Numbered from the stretch's first letter, positions 26,305 to 35,794 are shown. The stretch is 64,000 nucleotides of DNA from Marnyiella aurantia (GCF_014041915.1 NZ_CP059472.1:248001-312000); one strand, 5' to 3'. The notes: generated from the letters alone by a model not told the origin. A program made the numbers and translations.

Positions 26305-26865
26305 TCAAATGAGTTTTTTGTTGATCACTTTAAGGCTTAATGCTGCAAAGAGTCCGCCTAAAAGGTAACCTACTCCACCTCCCATAAGAACATCCAGTGG
26401 AAAGTGAACGCCCAGATAAATGCGGCTGTAGGAAACTATAGCGGCCCAAAGGAAAAGGAAGAGTGGAAACCACCCGAACTTCTTCTTCAGCATGACCGTC
26501 ATAAAGTTAGCAATAAAAAATGTATTGGACGCGTGCGCCGAATAGAAGCCAAAACTTCCGCCACACTCCACCTCACGCATTAGGTTTTCCAGAATCGGAT
26601 CATGACATGGCCGCAGTCTGGCAATCCCAACCTTAAAAATACCTGCCAGCTGATCTGAAACTGCGACGCCCAATGCGATGAAGACCAGCATATAGATAAG
26701 AGCCCGCCAGCCATAAGTGCGCAGAAGCACAATAAGAAACACCATATACAGTGGAATCCATATCCACTTTTCGGAGATCATCAGCCAGAAATTATCGAAG
26801 GTGTGATTTCCAAGACCATTCAGAAACAGAAAAATCTCCTTATCTAATGCTATTAACTCCTGCAT
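26305..26865 (-). CDS. PAP2-family membrane phosphatase
   Basis: This 186-residue membrane protein has the three phosphatase motifs of the PAP2 superfamily. KVGIARLRPCHDP is motif one, GFYSAHASNTF motif two with its catalytic His, and SRIYLGVHFPLDVLMGG motif three. About five hydrophobic helices surround them. It probably dephosphorylates lipid phosphates such as undecaprenyl pyrophosphate or phosphatidylglycerophosphate on the periplasmic face. The substrate cannot be fixed from sequence. It overlaps no gene but is spaced only 4 bp from each neighbour, which indicates an operon. Confidence 0.88.
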   Translation of the reverse strand: MQELIALDKEIFLFLNGLGNHTFDNFWLMISEKWIWIPLYMVFLIVLLRTYGWRALIYMLVFIALGVAVSDQLAGIFKVGIARLRPCHDPILENLMREVECGGSFGFYSAHASNTFFIANFMTVMLKKKFGWFPLFLFLWAAIVSYSRIYLGVHFPLDVLMGGGVGYLLGGLFAALSLKVINKKLI

Positions 26866-26869
26866 TGGG

Positions 26870-27187
26870 CTAGCGGCTTACGGGTCCTTGGTGGGAATCG
26901 GAAAGCTGATCGGTCTTGCTCTTAGCTGTAAGGTCCAGATCCCGTCTCAGTTCGTGGGTTGGATCGTATTCCTTGGCGGCTTCCTTAACCTTTTCAATCT
27001 CACGCTTTATCTCAGCAACGGGATTATCGGTCTCCTTCAATATTTCGGTCTTTATATCCTCCATTGCACCCTTCATCTTGCGGACTCCAAGGCCCAGGTC
27101 GCGTGCGATGGACGGAATTTTATCCGGACCGAACAGAACAATAATTGCGAGTATAACTACGATAATTTCAGAGAAACCTAATTCCAT
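26870..27187 (-). CDS. tatA: Twin-arginine translocase subunit TatA/TatB type
   Basis: The 105-residue protein has an N-terminal membrane helix (ELGFSEIIVVILAIIVLFGP), the FGPDKIP hinge, an amphipathic helix ARDLGLGVRKMKGAMEDIK and a charged tail. It forms the Tat pore for folded proteins. The ORF can start at 27208, but a perfect -7 element TATTTTTG (27199-27192) lies inside that extension. The ATG at 27187 is therefore the start and the message may be almost leaderless. It leads the operon with the PAP2 and TPR genes. TatA and TatB cannot be separated with certainty. Confidence 0.88.
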   Translation of the reverse strand: MELGFSEIIVVILAIIVLFGPDKIPSIARDLGLGVRKMKGAMEDIKTEILKETDNPVAEIKREIEKVKEAAKEYDPTHELRRDLDLTAKSKTDQLSDSHQGPVSR

Positions 27188-27191
27188 GGCG

Positions 27192-27199
27192 CAAAAATA
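27192..27199 (-). promoter_or_regulatory. -7 element of the tatA operon
   Basis: CAAAAATA on the plus strand reads TATTTTTG, a perfect TAnnTTTG, only 4 bp before the tatA start codon. It implies a leaderless or near-leaderless transcript and fixes the start codon choice. Confidence 0.5.
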
Positions 27200-27321
27200 C
27201 AAAAACAAATCTCAACACATTAAAGGAAAATTCCGGAAGGTTAACAATTTAGACCCTGGCCTTACAGTTTCCTTCGGTGAAATCACATTGTGCCCGAGAT
27301 ACCCCTAAAGACCGGCACTTT

Positions 27322-28551
27322 TTATGATTTACGGGCTTTTTTTCGGTGGAAAACATAGTAAACAAATCCGGCACTTGCAGCCATTAACAGAAAACCTAAA
27401 AAGAACGGAGCACCCGCAAACTGAAACGGGGCCTGGTCATGAGTGAAATAATAGAAAACATTGGTCATAAGTGGCGGTCCAATGATGGATGTGATACTAA
27501 CCACAGAAGTTAGTGCCCCCTGAATATCGCCCTGTTCATTAGCCGGTACCTTGGAAGATATGACAGACTGCAGGGCCGGACCGGCTATACCACCCAGGCA
27601 ATACAGAAGCAGTATGGCAAACATCATCCACTCCTCATAGGCGAATGCGAACAGAAACATTCCCACGCTGTATAACATTATACCGTAAAGTATGCTCCGT
27701 TCAGTACCGAACCTCGGATGGACTTTGCGGATAAGGAAACCCTGCACCACGGCGGTGACAGCTCCCATTACACCCAGCGAAATTCCCACCATCTTCTCGT
27801 CCCAGCTGAAGCGGTACATGGTGAAGAACGCCCAGTTGGTCTGTACAGCATGTGCCGCAATATAAACAAGGAACCAGGCCATCATAAGATACAGTATGGC
27901 CGGATACCGCCGGATATTTAGCAGTGTACCCACAGGGTTAGCCCGTCTCCAGCTGAAGTTACGCCGGTTTTCTTTTCCCAGACTTTCAGGCAATACAAAG
28001 ATTCCATAGAGGAAGTTGAGTAAACAGAGGATACCCGCAGCGATAAATGGCACGCGTGGACCGAACTGGCCCAGAAGTCCGCCGATTACCGGTCCCAGGA
28101 TAAATCCAAGTCCGAAGGCTGCGCCAATCATCCCGAAATTCTTTGAACGGTTGCTGTCATCAGAGATATCAGCAATATAGGCGCTCGCTGTTGTTATACT
28201 TGCGCCGGTAACTCCCGAGAATATCCGGCCAACAAAAAGCCAGAATATGGTTGGCGCCCAGGCCTGGATGAAAAAATTAAGTGCAAAACCAAGCAGCGCA
28301 AATAATATGACCGGCCGCCGTCCGTACTTGTCACTCAGATTGCCTAGTACCGGCGCAAAGAGGAACTGCATAAAGGCATAGGCGAAACTCAGCCAGCCGC
28401 CATACTGCGAGGCTACGCTTAAATCTGCGTCATGTATCAGTTCTTTTATCAGCGACGGAACTACGGGAATAACAATTCCCCAGCCGGTAATATCAACCAA
28501 AAGGGTAATGAATATAAACCCAATGGCTGCCGATTTATTATTTTTTTTCAC
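27322..28551 (-). CDS. Major facilitator transporter, TCR/TetA-like (DHA1 family)
   Basis: The 409-residue inner-membrane protein has 12 predicted helices. It carries DHA1 motifs: DITGWGIVIPVVPSLI in helix 1, GNLSDKYGRRPVILF (motif A) in the loop between helices 2 and 3, and FGLGFILGPVIGGLLGQFG (motif C of drug:H+ antiporters). The closest pattern is the tetracycline-type efflux branch. Many Bacteroidetes carry such genes without being tetracycline resistant, so the substrate should be left open. It is a single gene. Confidence 0.85.
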   Translation of the reverse strand: MKKNNKSAAIGFIFITLLVDITGWGIVIPVVPSLIKELIHDADLSVASQYGGWLSFAYAFMQFLFAPVLGNLSDKYGRRPVILFALLGFALNFFIQAWAPTIFWLFVGRIFSGVTGASITTASAYIADISDDSNRSKNFGMIGAAFGLGFILGPVIGGLLGQFGPRVPFIAAGILCLLNFLYGIFVLPESLGKENRRNFSWRRANPVGTLLNIRRYPAILYLMMAWFLVYIAAHAVQTNWAFFTMYRFSWDEKMVGISLGVMGAVTAVVQGFLIRKVHPRFGTERSILYGIMLYSVGMFLFAFAYEEWMMFAILLLYCLGGIAGPALQSVISSKVPANEQGDIQGALTSVVSITSIIGPPLMTNVFYYFTHDQAPFQFAGAPFFLGFLLMAASAGFVYYVFHRKKARKS

Positions 28552-28640
28552 AGGTGCGAAGGTAAGAATTAATCTAAAACTGCAGAAACCAGATCAGCTT
28601 CCGGAAACTGAAATTAAAGTGGTCCGGATCAAGTTTACGC

Positions 28641-28670
28641 AAAAAAAATATCCCCATAAATGGGGATATT
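28641..28670 (-). terminator. Terminator of secDF
   Basis: AATATCCCC (28647-28655) pairs perfectly with GGGGATATT (28662-28670) around a 6-nt loop. On the minus strand an eight-U run follows. It lies 20 bp after the secDF stop. Confidence 0.92.
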
Positions 28671-28689
28671 CACTATATATAAAATGAAA

Positions 28690-31602
28690 TTAATTGCGTG
28701 TTGTGCCGGCTACATCTTCTACTATGGGATCCTCAGCGATTGCCTTGGTACCCTTTTTCTTAAGAAGGTCGTAAGATACGGCTGAAGCAATAAACCACGT
28801 GGAATACGTTCCGAATCCTACACCGATTAGAAGTGCAAACATAAACCCTCTTAAATTTTCGCCGCCAAAAATGAAGATGGCCAGGATTACAAGGAAGGTA
28901 GCAAAGGCGGTGTTAAAGGTACGTCCCAGGGTACTGGAGATTGAATCGTTAAACAGATTCTCCAGAGTAAGGGATTTTTTATCCTTTAAATATTCCCGGA
29001 TTCTGTCAAAGATGATTACCGTATCGTTGATGGAGTACCCCAATACTGTAAGCAGTGCCGCAATAAAGTCCTGATTGATCTCCATACTGAAAGGCATTAT
29101 ATTTCTCAGGATAGAATAAGCACCCAGGATTACGATAGCATCATGGACCAGAGAGGCAATCGCGCCTGTGGAGAACTGCCATCTCTTAAATCGTAAGAGA
29201 ATATACAGGAAGATACCCACAAGCGCTATTAACAGCGCCATAGCGCCACCGGACTTAATATCGTCGGCAACGGTAGGTCCTACTTTTACTGAACTGATGA
29301 TCCCGTACGTAGTGTCTTCACCACCTTTAAAGTTCCTGACAGAAGCGTCCGCGGGCAGAAACTGCTTAAGACCCTCGAACAGCTTTTGTTCTACAGCCAT
29401 ATCAGCTTCTACAGATTCCTCATTGATCATATAATCGGTAGTGATCTTGAGTTGGTTGTCCGTACCGAAGGTCTTTACATCAACAGCGTTCTGATCACCG
29501 TCCTTGGCAACGAATATCTTCTGCAGACTTTCATCAGCTTCCACAGGATTAACAGATTTGTCGAAACGCACTACATAACTCCGCCCACCGTTAAAGTCTA
29601 CACCAAATTTAAATCCTTGGGTAAAGATTGATAGCAAACAGATAACAGTAAGTATTGCTGAGAAGATATAGGCAAACTTTCTCTTTCCGATGAAATTAAT
29701 CCATGTATTACGGAAAAGGTTTTTAGTCATTGGTGTCCAAACGGAAAGACCTTTGCCTTTTTCAAGACGGTTGAAGATCATTACCCTTGTTAAAAGTACA
29801 CAGGTAAACATTGACATCAGGATACCGATACCCAGGGTTACCGCAAAACCTTTAATAGGACCCGTTCCGAATACATAAAGTACAATTGCAGTAAGCAACG
29901 AAGTAATGTTTCCGTCAATAATGGCAGATAATGAGAAGTTGAAACCTTCTTTATAGGCCTCCTTGATATTTTTGCCCAGGAAGAGTTCCTCTTTCGTTCT
30001 TTCATAGACGATCACGTTGGCATCAATAGCCATGGCCATCGAAAGCACAATACCGGCAATACCCGGAAGCGTAAGTGTAGCATCTACTGAATCCATAATT
30101 CCAATCAGGAAAAACAGGTTAAAGACCATAGCAATAACCGCGTAAACACCCGCTCCACCGTAATAGAAAATCAGGTACACCACAATAATCAGGAACGCAA
30201 TAATGAATGACCACATACCGGACTGAATAGATTCAGCACCCAGGGATGGCCCTACCACTTCAGCCTGCACGATCTTTGCACCGGCAGGAAGTTTACCCGC
30301 GCCAAGTACATTTACGAGATCCTGAGCCTCTTCCTGAGAAAAGTTTCCGGAAATCTGTGTTCTTCCGCTGGGAATAGCTTCGTTTACATTTGGCGCTGTA
30401 TATACAACGTTATCCAGGGTAACAGCTACCGGCTTTCCAACGTTTTTCTCGGTCATAGTTTTCCAGTCCTTGGCACCTTTGGAATCCATCTGCATGTCCA
30501 CCACTACTCTGCCCAAATCATCATATCCGATGTTTGCAGATTCTACCGCACCGTCTACAGGTGCTTTTTGTGAAGCGTTGCTGCGGATAGCGTAAAGGAC
30601 AAGGTTATTCTCGTTTCCTGCATCAGGTTTGTAACCCCAGAAGAAATTTGTGTATTTAATATTTGCCGGCCTTGCATCCTTAGCAATCTGGCTGTTTAAT
30701 ATTTTATTAATGGTAGCTGTGTCGCTCAGTTTAATGTTACCAACTCCGTTTGCAGCCATAGTATTAAGCTGGAGCAGGTTCATCAGGTTCGTCGTTTTCG
30801 GAACTCCGATCGAGTCTCCTTTTACGGCGATGATTTGGGAAAGCTGCTCAAAATAAGGAGCAACCTCCTGAAGCTGCTGCACTTCCCAGAACTGTAGTTT
30901 TGCGGAAGTCTGAAGCATTTTCTTTACACGGTCGATGTCCTTCACACCCGGCATCTCCACAGAGATACGCCCTGTTCCGGGTACACGCTGCACATTTGGT
31001 TGAGTTACGCCCATCTTGTCTATACGCGTACGGATAACCTCGTAAGCTGTTCCGGTAGAAAGCTCAATTCTGTTGCGCACGATTTTCTTAACCTCCTCGT
31101 CATTGGTATTGAACCTGATTTCTGTAAGGTTAGGATTACCGAAGATTTCAGGGTCTGCAAGTTTAAGATTAGCACCTTTCTGCTTATTTACAGCATCAAA
31201 CTCAACGAAAAAGTTATCGATATAAGAGCGGGTTGAATTCTTCTGTACTTCATCTGTACGGTTCAGCGCCTCAATAAGGATTGGATTTTCAGAGTAATTG
31301 GTCAGGTTGCTGATAAGGTCCCTTTGGTTGATTTCCAAAAGAACATTAATCCCGCCCTTAAGGTCCAAACCAAGTTTCATCTCTTTTTCCTTGGCACCCG
31401 AGTAGTGGAGTTTCGTAAACCCAAGATTAAGAGTGTCTTTGGAAAGCCGGTCCAGCTCCTTTTGGTACTTCACAGGATCACCTGCCGAAATTTCTGTAGC
31501 CTGCTTTTCAACCTTACTGGTATACCACGTGGGCAGCAGCTCGTTGATGCAGATTAAGCCTAGAATAACCGCTATAAGCGTAATAAATCCTTTTCCTTGC
31601 AT
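28690..31602 (-). CDS. secDF: Fused protein translocase subunit SecDF
   Basis: A single 970-residue membrane protein joins SecD and SecF, as is usual in Bacteroidetes. The N-terminal half has helix 1, a very large periplasmic P1 domain (about residues 40-460, with GLDLKGGINVLLEI and VEMPGVKD), and helices 2-6 with AIDANVIVYERTKEEL. The second half starts around 620 with GVDFNGGRSYVVRF, and ends with SINDTVIIFDRIREYL and DSISSTLGRTFNT. It uses the proton gradient to help pull secreted proteins across the membrane with SecYEG. A -7 element at 31630 and a strong terminator make it a single-gene unit. Confidence 0.96.
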   Translation of the reverse strand: MQGKGFITLIAVILGLICINELLPTWYTSKVEKQATEISAGDPVKYQKELDRLSKDTLNLGFTKLHYSGAKEKEMKLGLDLKGGINVLLEINQRDLISNLTNYSENPILIEALNRTDEVQKNSTRSYIDNFFVEFDAVNKQKGANLKLADPEIFGNPNLTEIRFNTNDEEVKKIVRNRIELSTGTAYEVIRTRIDKMGVTQPNVQRVPGTGRISVEMPGVKDIDRVKKMLQTSAKLQFWEVQQLQEVAPYFEQLSQIIAVKGDSIGVPKTTNLMNLLQLNTMAANGVGNIKLSDTATINKILNSQIAKDARPANIKYTNFFWGYKPDAGNENNLVLYAIRSNASQKAPVDGAVESANIGYDDLGRVVVDMQMDSKGAKDWKTMTEKNVGKPVAVTLDNVVYTAPNVNEAIPSGRTQISGNFSQEEAQDLVNVLGAGKLPAGAKIVQAEVVGPSLGAESIQSGMWSFIIAFLIIVVYLIFYYGGAGVYAVIAMVFNLFFLIGIMDSVDATLTLPGIAGIVLSMAMAIDANVIVYERTKEELFLGKNIKEAYKEGFNFSLSAIIDGNITSLLTAIVLYVFGTGPIKGFAVTLGIGILMSMFTCVLLTRVMIFNRLEKGKGLSVWTPMTKNLFRNTWINFIGKRKFAYIFSAILTVICLLSIFTQGFKFGVDFNGGRSYVVRFDKSVNPVEADESLQKIFVAKDGDQNAVDVKTFGTDNQLKITTDYMINEESVEADMAVEQKLFEGLKQFLPADASVRNFKGGEDTTYGIISSVKVGPTVADDIKSGGAMALLIALVGIFLYILLRFKRWQFSTGAIASLVHDAIVILGAYSILRNIMPFSMEINQDFIAALLTVLGYSINDTVIIFDRIREYLKDKKSLTLENLFNDSISSTLGRTFNTAFATFLVILAIFIFGGENLRGFMFALLIGVGFGTYSTWFIASAVSYDLLKKKGTKAIAEDPIVEDVAGTTRN

Positions 31603-31629
31603 TATAATACAACATTAAAATTTAGTCGG

Positions 31630-31637
31630 CAAATATA
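31630..31637 (-). promoter_or_regulatory. -7 element of secDF
   Basis: CAAATATA on the plus strand gives a perfect TATATTTG on the minus strand, 27 bp upstream of the secDF start codon. The rest of the gap to 31807 is very AT-rich, with no other signal seen. Confidence 0.5.
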
Positions 31638-31807
31638 ATGTTTTTATTAGCACTTTTCACATTATTTTAACATTTACACTTCTTTATTTTACGGTTTTTT
31701 GAAGGACTTTCAAGAAAATGTGCATTATATTAATTTTAAATATTTTATTGTAAAATCATCTGCTGAACATCGCTGTAAATTCATAAATAATTATAAATGA
31801 TGTTATT

Positions 31808-33166
31808 ATGCGAAAATTCTCCTACCTCAGTATTTTCCTGATCAGTATCCTGATTCATTCTCAAACCGTTACTCTTCAGGAATTCAGCACGGGTTTTACA
31901 GCCCCGGTCGAGATTACTCACGCCAATGACACACGCCTTTTCGTGGTGCAGCAAACCGGACAGATAAAGATTGTACAGTCTACCGGTGCTGTAAACGCCG
32001 GCAACTTTCTGGACATCAGCAGCAAAATTACCTATGGCGGCGAACGCGGTCTGCTGGGACTGGCCTTCCACCCCCAGTACAGTACCAATGGGTACTTTTT
32101 TGTATACTATAATGACCTTTCGGGCAATATTACTGTCTCACGTTACAGTGTGAACGCTGGCGATCCCAATATGGCTAATCCGACATCGGAAAAGATACTT
32201 CTGAATATCCCAAAACCATTCAGCAACCACAATGGCGGCAGTATTCACTTTGGTGCCGACGGTTTCCTGTATATATCCACCGGTGATGGCGGCAGCGGCG
32301 GAGATCCTAATAACAACGGCCAGAATAAGAACGCCTTGCTGGCCAAACTTTTAAGGATTGACGTAAACGCCACAGGACCTTATAATATTCCGGCAGGTAA
32401 TCCATTTATAGGAGTGGACGGCGCCGATGAAGTCTGGGCCTACGGCCTTCGAAATGCCTGGAAATTCTCCTTTGACCATGTGGCAGGCAATATTATGCTT
32501 GCCGACGTGGGCCAAAACCAGATCGAAGAAATTAACAGGATGCCGGTCACCCAGCCCGGAATTAACTATGGCTGGCGGTGTTATGAAGGAAATTCAACGT
32601 ATAATGCTGCCGGATGTGCTGCAGCTTCCACAATGACCTTTCCGGTAGCCACCTATAACCATTCGGGAGGTAAATGCTCAATAACCGGCGGTTATGTGTA
32701 CCGGGGAGCACTATATCCGGCATTTACGGGTAAATATTTCTTCGCTGATTACTGCTCAGCTCAAATTGGAATGATGAGTCCGGACAATACAGTCACATGG
32801 ACAACGGCTTTCAGCGGAAACAACTTTTCTACCTTCGGTCAGGATGCACAGAAAGAACTTTATGTGGGGTCCATCAATAACGGAAAAATTTATAAAGTTA
32901 CGACTACCACCCTCGGCACTCAGGAAAACGTGGCTGGTGGAGTTAAAATATATCCGAATCCGGCCTCGGGAATAATATCCGTACAAGGTGTAACCGGGAC
33001 AGATCGGACAGCAGATTTTACCAATGCTGAAGGCCGAATGGTGCATAGAACGAAACTTAACGAGGGCGGCAGTGTTGATATTTCGCGTTTGGTTCCGGGA
33101 ATCTACTTTGTAAATATTTACGCGGATAATGTGAAGGTGTTTACGGAAAAGTTGATGGTGAAATAA
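31808..33166 (+). CDS. Secreted PQQ-dependent sugar dehydrogenase-type protein with T9SS sorting domain
   Basis: The 452-residue precursor has a Sec signal peptide (1-19, ending IHSQ). A six-bladed GDH-type beta-propeller follows (about 22-350), with FVVQQTGQIKIVQ, GGERGLLGLAFHP, NHNGGSIHFGADGFLYISTGDGG (its catalytic His and Ca-binding part), YGLRNAWKFSFD and INYGWRCYEG. The C-terminus from about 375 (VKIYPNPASGIISVQG to KLMVK) is a type-A type IX secretion sorting domain, so the enzyme is exported to the surface or medium. It would oxidise sugars or sorbosone-like substrates with PQQ. It is a lone gene. Confidence 0.88.
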   Translation: MRKFSYLSIFLISILIHSQTVTLQEFSTGFTAPVEITHANDTRLFVVQQTGQIKIVQSTGAVNAGNFLDISSKITYGGERGLLGLAFHPQYSTNGYFFVYYNDLSGNITVSRYSVNAGDPNMANPTSEKILLNIPKPFSNHNGGSIHFGADGFLYISTGDGGSGGDPNNNGQNKNALLAKLLRIDVNATGPYNIPAGNPFIGVDGADEVWAYGLRNAWKFSFDHVAGNIMLADVGQNQIEEINRMPVTQPGINYGWRCYEGNSTYNAAGCAAASTMTFPVATYNHSGGKCSITGGYVYRGALYPAFTGKYFFADYCSAQIGMMSPDNTVTWTTAFSGNNFSTFGQDAQKELYVGSINNGKIYKVTTTTLGTQENVAGGVKIYPNPASGIISVQGVTGTDRTADFTNAEGRMVHRTKLNEGGSVDISRLVPGIYFVNIYADNVKVFTEKLMVK

Positions 33167-33170
33167 GAAA

Positions 33171-33340
33171 TTATTGTATTATAATTGCTCGGGCTCTGTT
33201 GTTATCTTTCGCGGGCGCCTTCTCCATGATTTTGATGTTGTTATCCTTAATCTCCACCAAACCGTCGTCCTGCATTTAGGTCTGTGCGTCAAGCGCAGTC
33301 GGTAGCTTCCGAAACGCAGTCTGCCAGTCGACACATTAAG
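33171..33340 (-). pseudogene. Relic of the 3' end of a second hemN
   Basis: Reading the minus strand, MCRL at 33336 is followed after a deletion and frameshifts by QDDGLVEIKDNNIKIMEKA. This matches the intact hemN C-terminal region MCRLETSWNWQS...EMQDDGLVELSENAIKITEKG encoded at 34363-35742. About 17 nt between two CTGG words are missing relative to hemN, and stops occur in every frame. The fragment covers roughly 60 codons. The intact hemN is about 1.2 kb away on the same strand, with a TPR gene between. It is not expressed as a functional protein. Confidence 0.8.
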
Positions 33341-33369
33341 CGCATGATAAGAATCACCTGTAAGATTGA

Positions 33370-34242
33370 TTAAAAATGGTTAGTGTTCACGTCATTTTCT
33401 TTAGCAATCCTATAAAAATCTTTCTCTTTCTCCCCTTTCTTCATTTCATTAAAAATAATTTGTATCATTTGTTGTGAATCTTTTGTGTACTGTGAACCCT
33501 CTTTTACGTAAATTTTATGTGCTTTAATAATATTAGTTAGTGCATTTTCGTAATCTTCTAAGAACGCAAAACTTCTCCCTAAACCATAGTATCCTTCAGC
33601 ATAATTTGGATGAAATTTTATCAACTTTTTATAATACTCACCTGAGGTTTTGTAGTCGTGTTTTAGATTATACACTACTGCAATATTCATTAACGCAAAA
33701 TCTCCTTCCGGAAAAATGTCTAAGGATTTTTGATAAAATTGAATAGCCTCTTCATATTGATCGATTTTCCTATATGACATTGCAATATCATCTAAAGCTA
33801 AGACGAAATTAGAATCATTTTTTAACGCTAATTGAAAAGCTTCAATTGCTAATTTATAATTTTCTGCATCCATAAAATCTTTCCCAATTTTATAGGAATT
33901 TGTTGCATTTAAATTTTCGGAATACCGATAATACAGTTTGGTCTTTTCTTCAAGTAGAGCATTTTGATCAATACTGCAAATTAATTTTACAATTGAGTCA
34001 ACTTCAGATAAAGTATTCTTCATCCCATCAACAGTCGAAATTTTCTTAAAATTCTCTTTACGATCAGTTTCTATTAAAGATTCTGTCAATGATTTGGAGA
34101 TACATTCTATGTAATTCTCATCATTTAAGGTCCTTATTTTTTTGACACATTCGCAAGCTTTTTCCGCCGCTTTTTGCTCTAAAGTCTGACCATAGAAATT
34201 AAAACTTACAAATACAATGATAAGTGATATTGCTTTTTTCAT
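33370..34242 (-). CDS. Exported TPR protein, AT-rich insertion between hemN and its relic
   Basis: From the ATG at 34242 the product has 290 residues, with a signal peptide MKKAISLIIVFVSFNFYGQ. A Cys-containing N-terminal domain (ACECVKKIRTLND, YIECISKSL) follows, then about four TPR units (AENYKLAIEAFQLALK, KIDQYEEAIQFYQKSLDI, KHDYKTSGEYYKKLIK, LEDYENALTNIIKAH). The N-terminal region recalls exported proteins that sense or bind partners, but no family is certain. Base composition is clearly more AT-rich than in both neighbours, which suggests acquisition. A promoter at 34279-34308 rules out the longer ORF start at 34320. Confidence 0.75.
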   Translation of the reverse strand: MKKAISLIIVFVSFNFYGQTLEQKAAEKACECVKKIRTLNDENYIECISKSLTESLIETDRKENFKKISTVDGMKNTLSEVDSIVKLICSIDQNALLEEKTKLYYRYSENLNATNSYKIGKDFMDAENYKLAIEAFQLALKNDSNFVLALDDIAMSYRKIDQYEEAIQFYQKSLDIFPEGDFALMNIAVVYNLKHDYKTSGEYYKKLIKFHPNYAEGYYGLGRSFAFLEDYENALTNIIKAHKIYVKEGSQYTKDSQQMIQIIFNEMKKGEKEKDFYRIAKENDVNTNHF

Positions 34243-34278
34243 AGAGTTATTTACGTTTTTACTGAAAATTGAACATTT

Positions 34279-34308
34279 CAAATTTACTTTATTAAATATC
34301 AATTTCAA
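34279..34308 (-). promoter_or_regulatory. Promoter of the AT-rich TPR gene
   Basis: On the minus strand TAAATTTG (34286-34279) is a perfect -7 element with TTG at 34308-34306 and a 19-bp spacer. The start codon at 34242 follows after a leader of about 30 nt. Confidence 0.7.
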
Positions 34309-34313
34309 TAAAA

Positions 34314-34341
34314 AAAGCAACTTTTACAAGTCGCTTTTTCA
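34314..34341 (-). terminator. Terminator of hemN
   Basis: AAAAAGCAACTT and AAGTCGCTTTTT form a 12-bp stem with one mismatch around TTAC. On the minus strand it ends in a U-run. It lies 22 bp after the hemN stop and just upstream of the TPR gene promoter. Confidence 0.75.
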
Positions 34342-34362
34342 TTTCTATATTGGATTCCCAAA

Positions 34363-35742
34363 TTAAATCGTCATCGAAAAAATCCGGGTTTCCGGTTTGT
34401 TCCGCATCATCCGTAAATCAAAGGTCATGGCTACATTCCTTGTGAATGCCCGGCCCTTCTCCGTGATTTTAATTGCATTTTCGGAGAGCTCCACCAATCC
34501 GTCATCCTGCATTTCCTGCAGTGCTTCCAGTGCGTTTGGAAGTTCGGGGAAAGTGCTCTGCCAGTTCCACGACGTCTCCAGTCGGCACATGATGTTCAGG
34601 ATGTGCTGGCGGATGTTAAGGTCTTCTTCATTCAGGATATGTCCGCGGAATACCGGAATCCTACCTTCGTCTACACGTTTCTGATAATCCTCCACAGTCT
34701 TTTCATTCTGCGCAAAGGCATACCACGAATCAGAAATTGCGCTCATACCCAAGCCAATCATCAGCTGAGTCTTACCGGATGAATAGCCCATGAAATTCCG
34801 GTGGATGTTGCCTGAAACCATAGACTGGTAAAGATCGTCGTGCGGTAGAGCGAAATGGTCCATCCCAATCTCGATGTATCCGAGTTCTTCGAGCAATCTT
34901 TTGCCGTTTTCATACAGTTTACGCTTTTCTTCTCCACTTGGCAGGTCATTTTCATCAAATCCGCGCTGACCAACACCTTTAATCCACGGCACGTGAGCGT
35001 AAGAATAGAAAGCCAGACGGTCCGGCTTCAGTTCCAGGGTCCGGTGGATCGTATATTCCATTTTCTCCCAAGTATGGAACGGCAGTCCGAATACCAGGTC
35101 ATGGGACACACTGGTATAGCCGATTTCGCGCGCCCAGTTGGTCACCCTTTCTACATTTTCAAAGGGTTGGATGCGGTTAATGGCTTTCTGTACCTGAGGA
35201 TCATAATCCTGAACACCAAAACTGCAGCGACGGAAGCCCAGGTCGTAAAGGGTCTGCAGATGTTCGCGTGAAGTATTGTTTGGATGACCTTCAAAGGAAA
35301 ATTCAGGATGCTCAGCAATTTCAGCTTTGGCAAAAATACCTTCCAGCAGAGTTTTTAAGTTCTGCGGCGAAAAGAAAGTCGGCGTACCGCCACCCAGATG
35401 GAGTTCCTTTATTTTCGGTTTTGCGTCCGGCGATGACTTGTCAGAGGCTAAAAGTTCCAGATAAAGATCCCATTCCTTCAGCACACTTTCCAGGTAAGGA
35501 GTTTCTACCGAGTGTTGTTTAGTAATCCTTTTGTGGCAGGCGCAGAAGGTGCAAAGCTGCTCGCAGAACGGCAGGTGGATGTAGATCGAGATTCCTTCAG
35601 CATCATTGGATTCGCCAAAAGAGCGGATTACCGAATTCTGCCATTGTTCCGGCGTAAATGCTTCTTCATCCCAAAAAGGAACTGTTGGATATGAAGTATA
35701 ACGCGGTCCCGGAATATTATATTTATCGATTAGTGAATTCAT
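34363..35742 (-). CDS. hemN: Oxygen-independent coproporphyrinogen III oxidase
   Basis: This radical-SAM enzyme decarboxylates coproporphyrinogen III to protoporphyrinogen IX without oxygen. The 459 residues carry the iron-sulfur motif with Cys60, Cys64 and Cys67 in HLPFCEQLCTFCACHK. They also show LHLGGGTPTFFS, FEGHPNNTS and FGVQDYDPQVQKAINR, and the HemN C-terminal domain DDGLVELSENAIKITEKGR. The Cys-Ala-Cys after the third ligand and the overall length fit true HemN rather than HemW. A -7 element lies at 35795 and a terminator at 34314, so it is monocistronic. A degraded copy of its 3' end lies at 33171-33340. Confidence 0.94.
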   Translation of the reverse strand: MNSLIDKYNIPGPRYTSYPTVPFWDEEAFTPEQWQNSVIRSFGESNDAEGISIYIHLPFCEQLCTFCACHKRITKQHSVETPYLESVLKEWDLYLELLASDKSSPDAKPKIKELHLGGGTPTFFSPQNLKTLLEGIFAKAEIAEHPEFSFEGHPNNTSREHLQTLYDLGFRRCSFGVQDYDPQVQKAINRIQPFENVERVTNWAREIGYTSVSHDLVFGLPFHTWEKMEYTIHRTLELKPDRLAFYSYAHVPWIKGVGQRGFDENDLPSGEEKRKLYENGKRLLEELGYIEIGMDHFALPHDDLYQSMVSGNIHRNFMGYSSGKTQLMIGLGMSAISDSWYAFAQNEKTVEDYQKRVDEGRIPVFRGHILNEEDLNIRQHILNIMCRLETSWNWQSTFPELPNALEALQEMQDDGLVELSENAIKITEKGRAFTRNVAMTFDLRMMRNKPETRIFSMTI

Positions 35743-35794
35743 TGGAAGTTTTTTGATGAAAAATGTCTGTACAGTCGCTGCCGATTTCAGACTG

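Noticed and set aside
27322-28551. Acquired tetracycline resistance gene
   Set aside because: The protein fits the TetA-like branch only at motif level, has no mobile flanks, and composition matches its neighbours; a general efflux transporter is the safer call.
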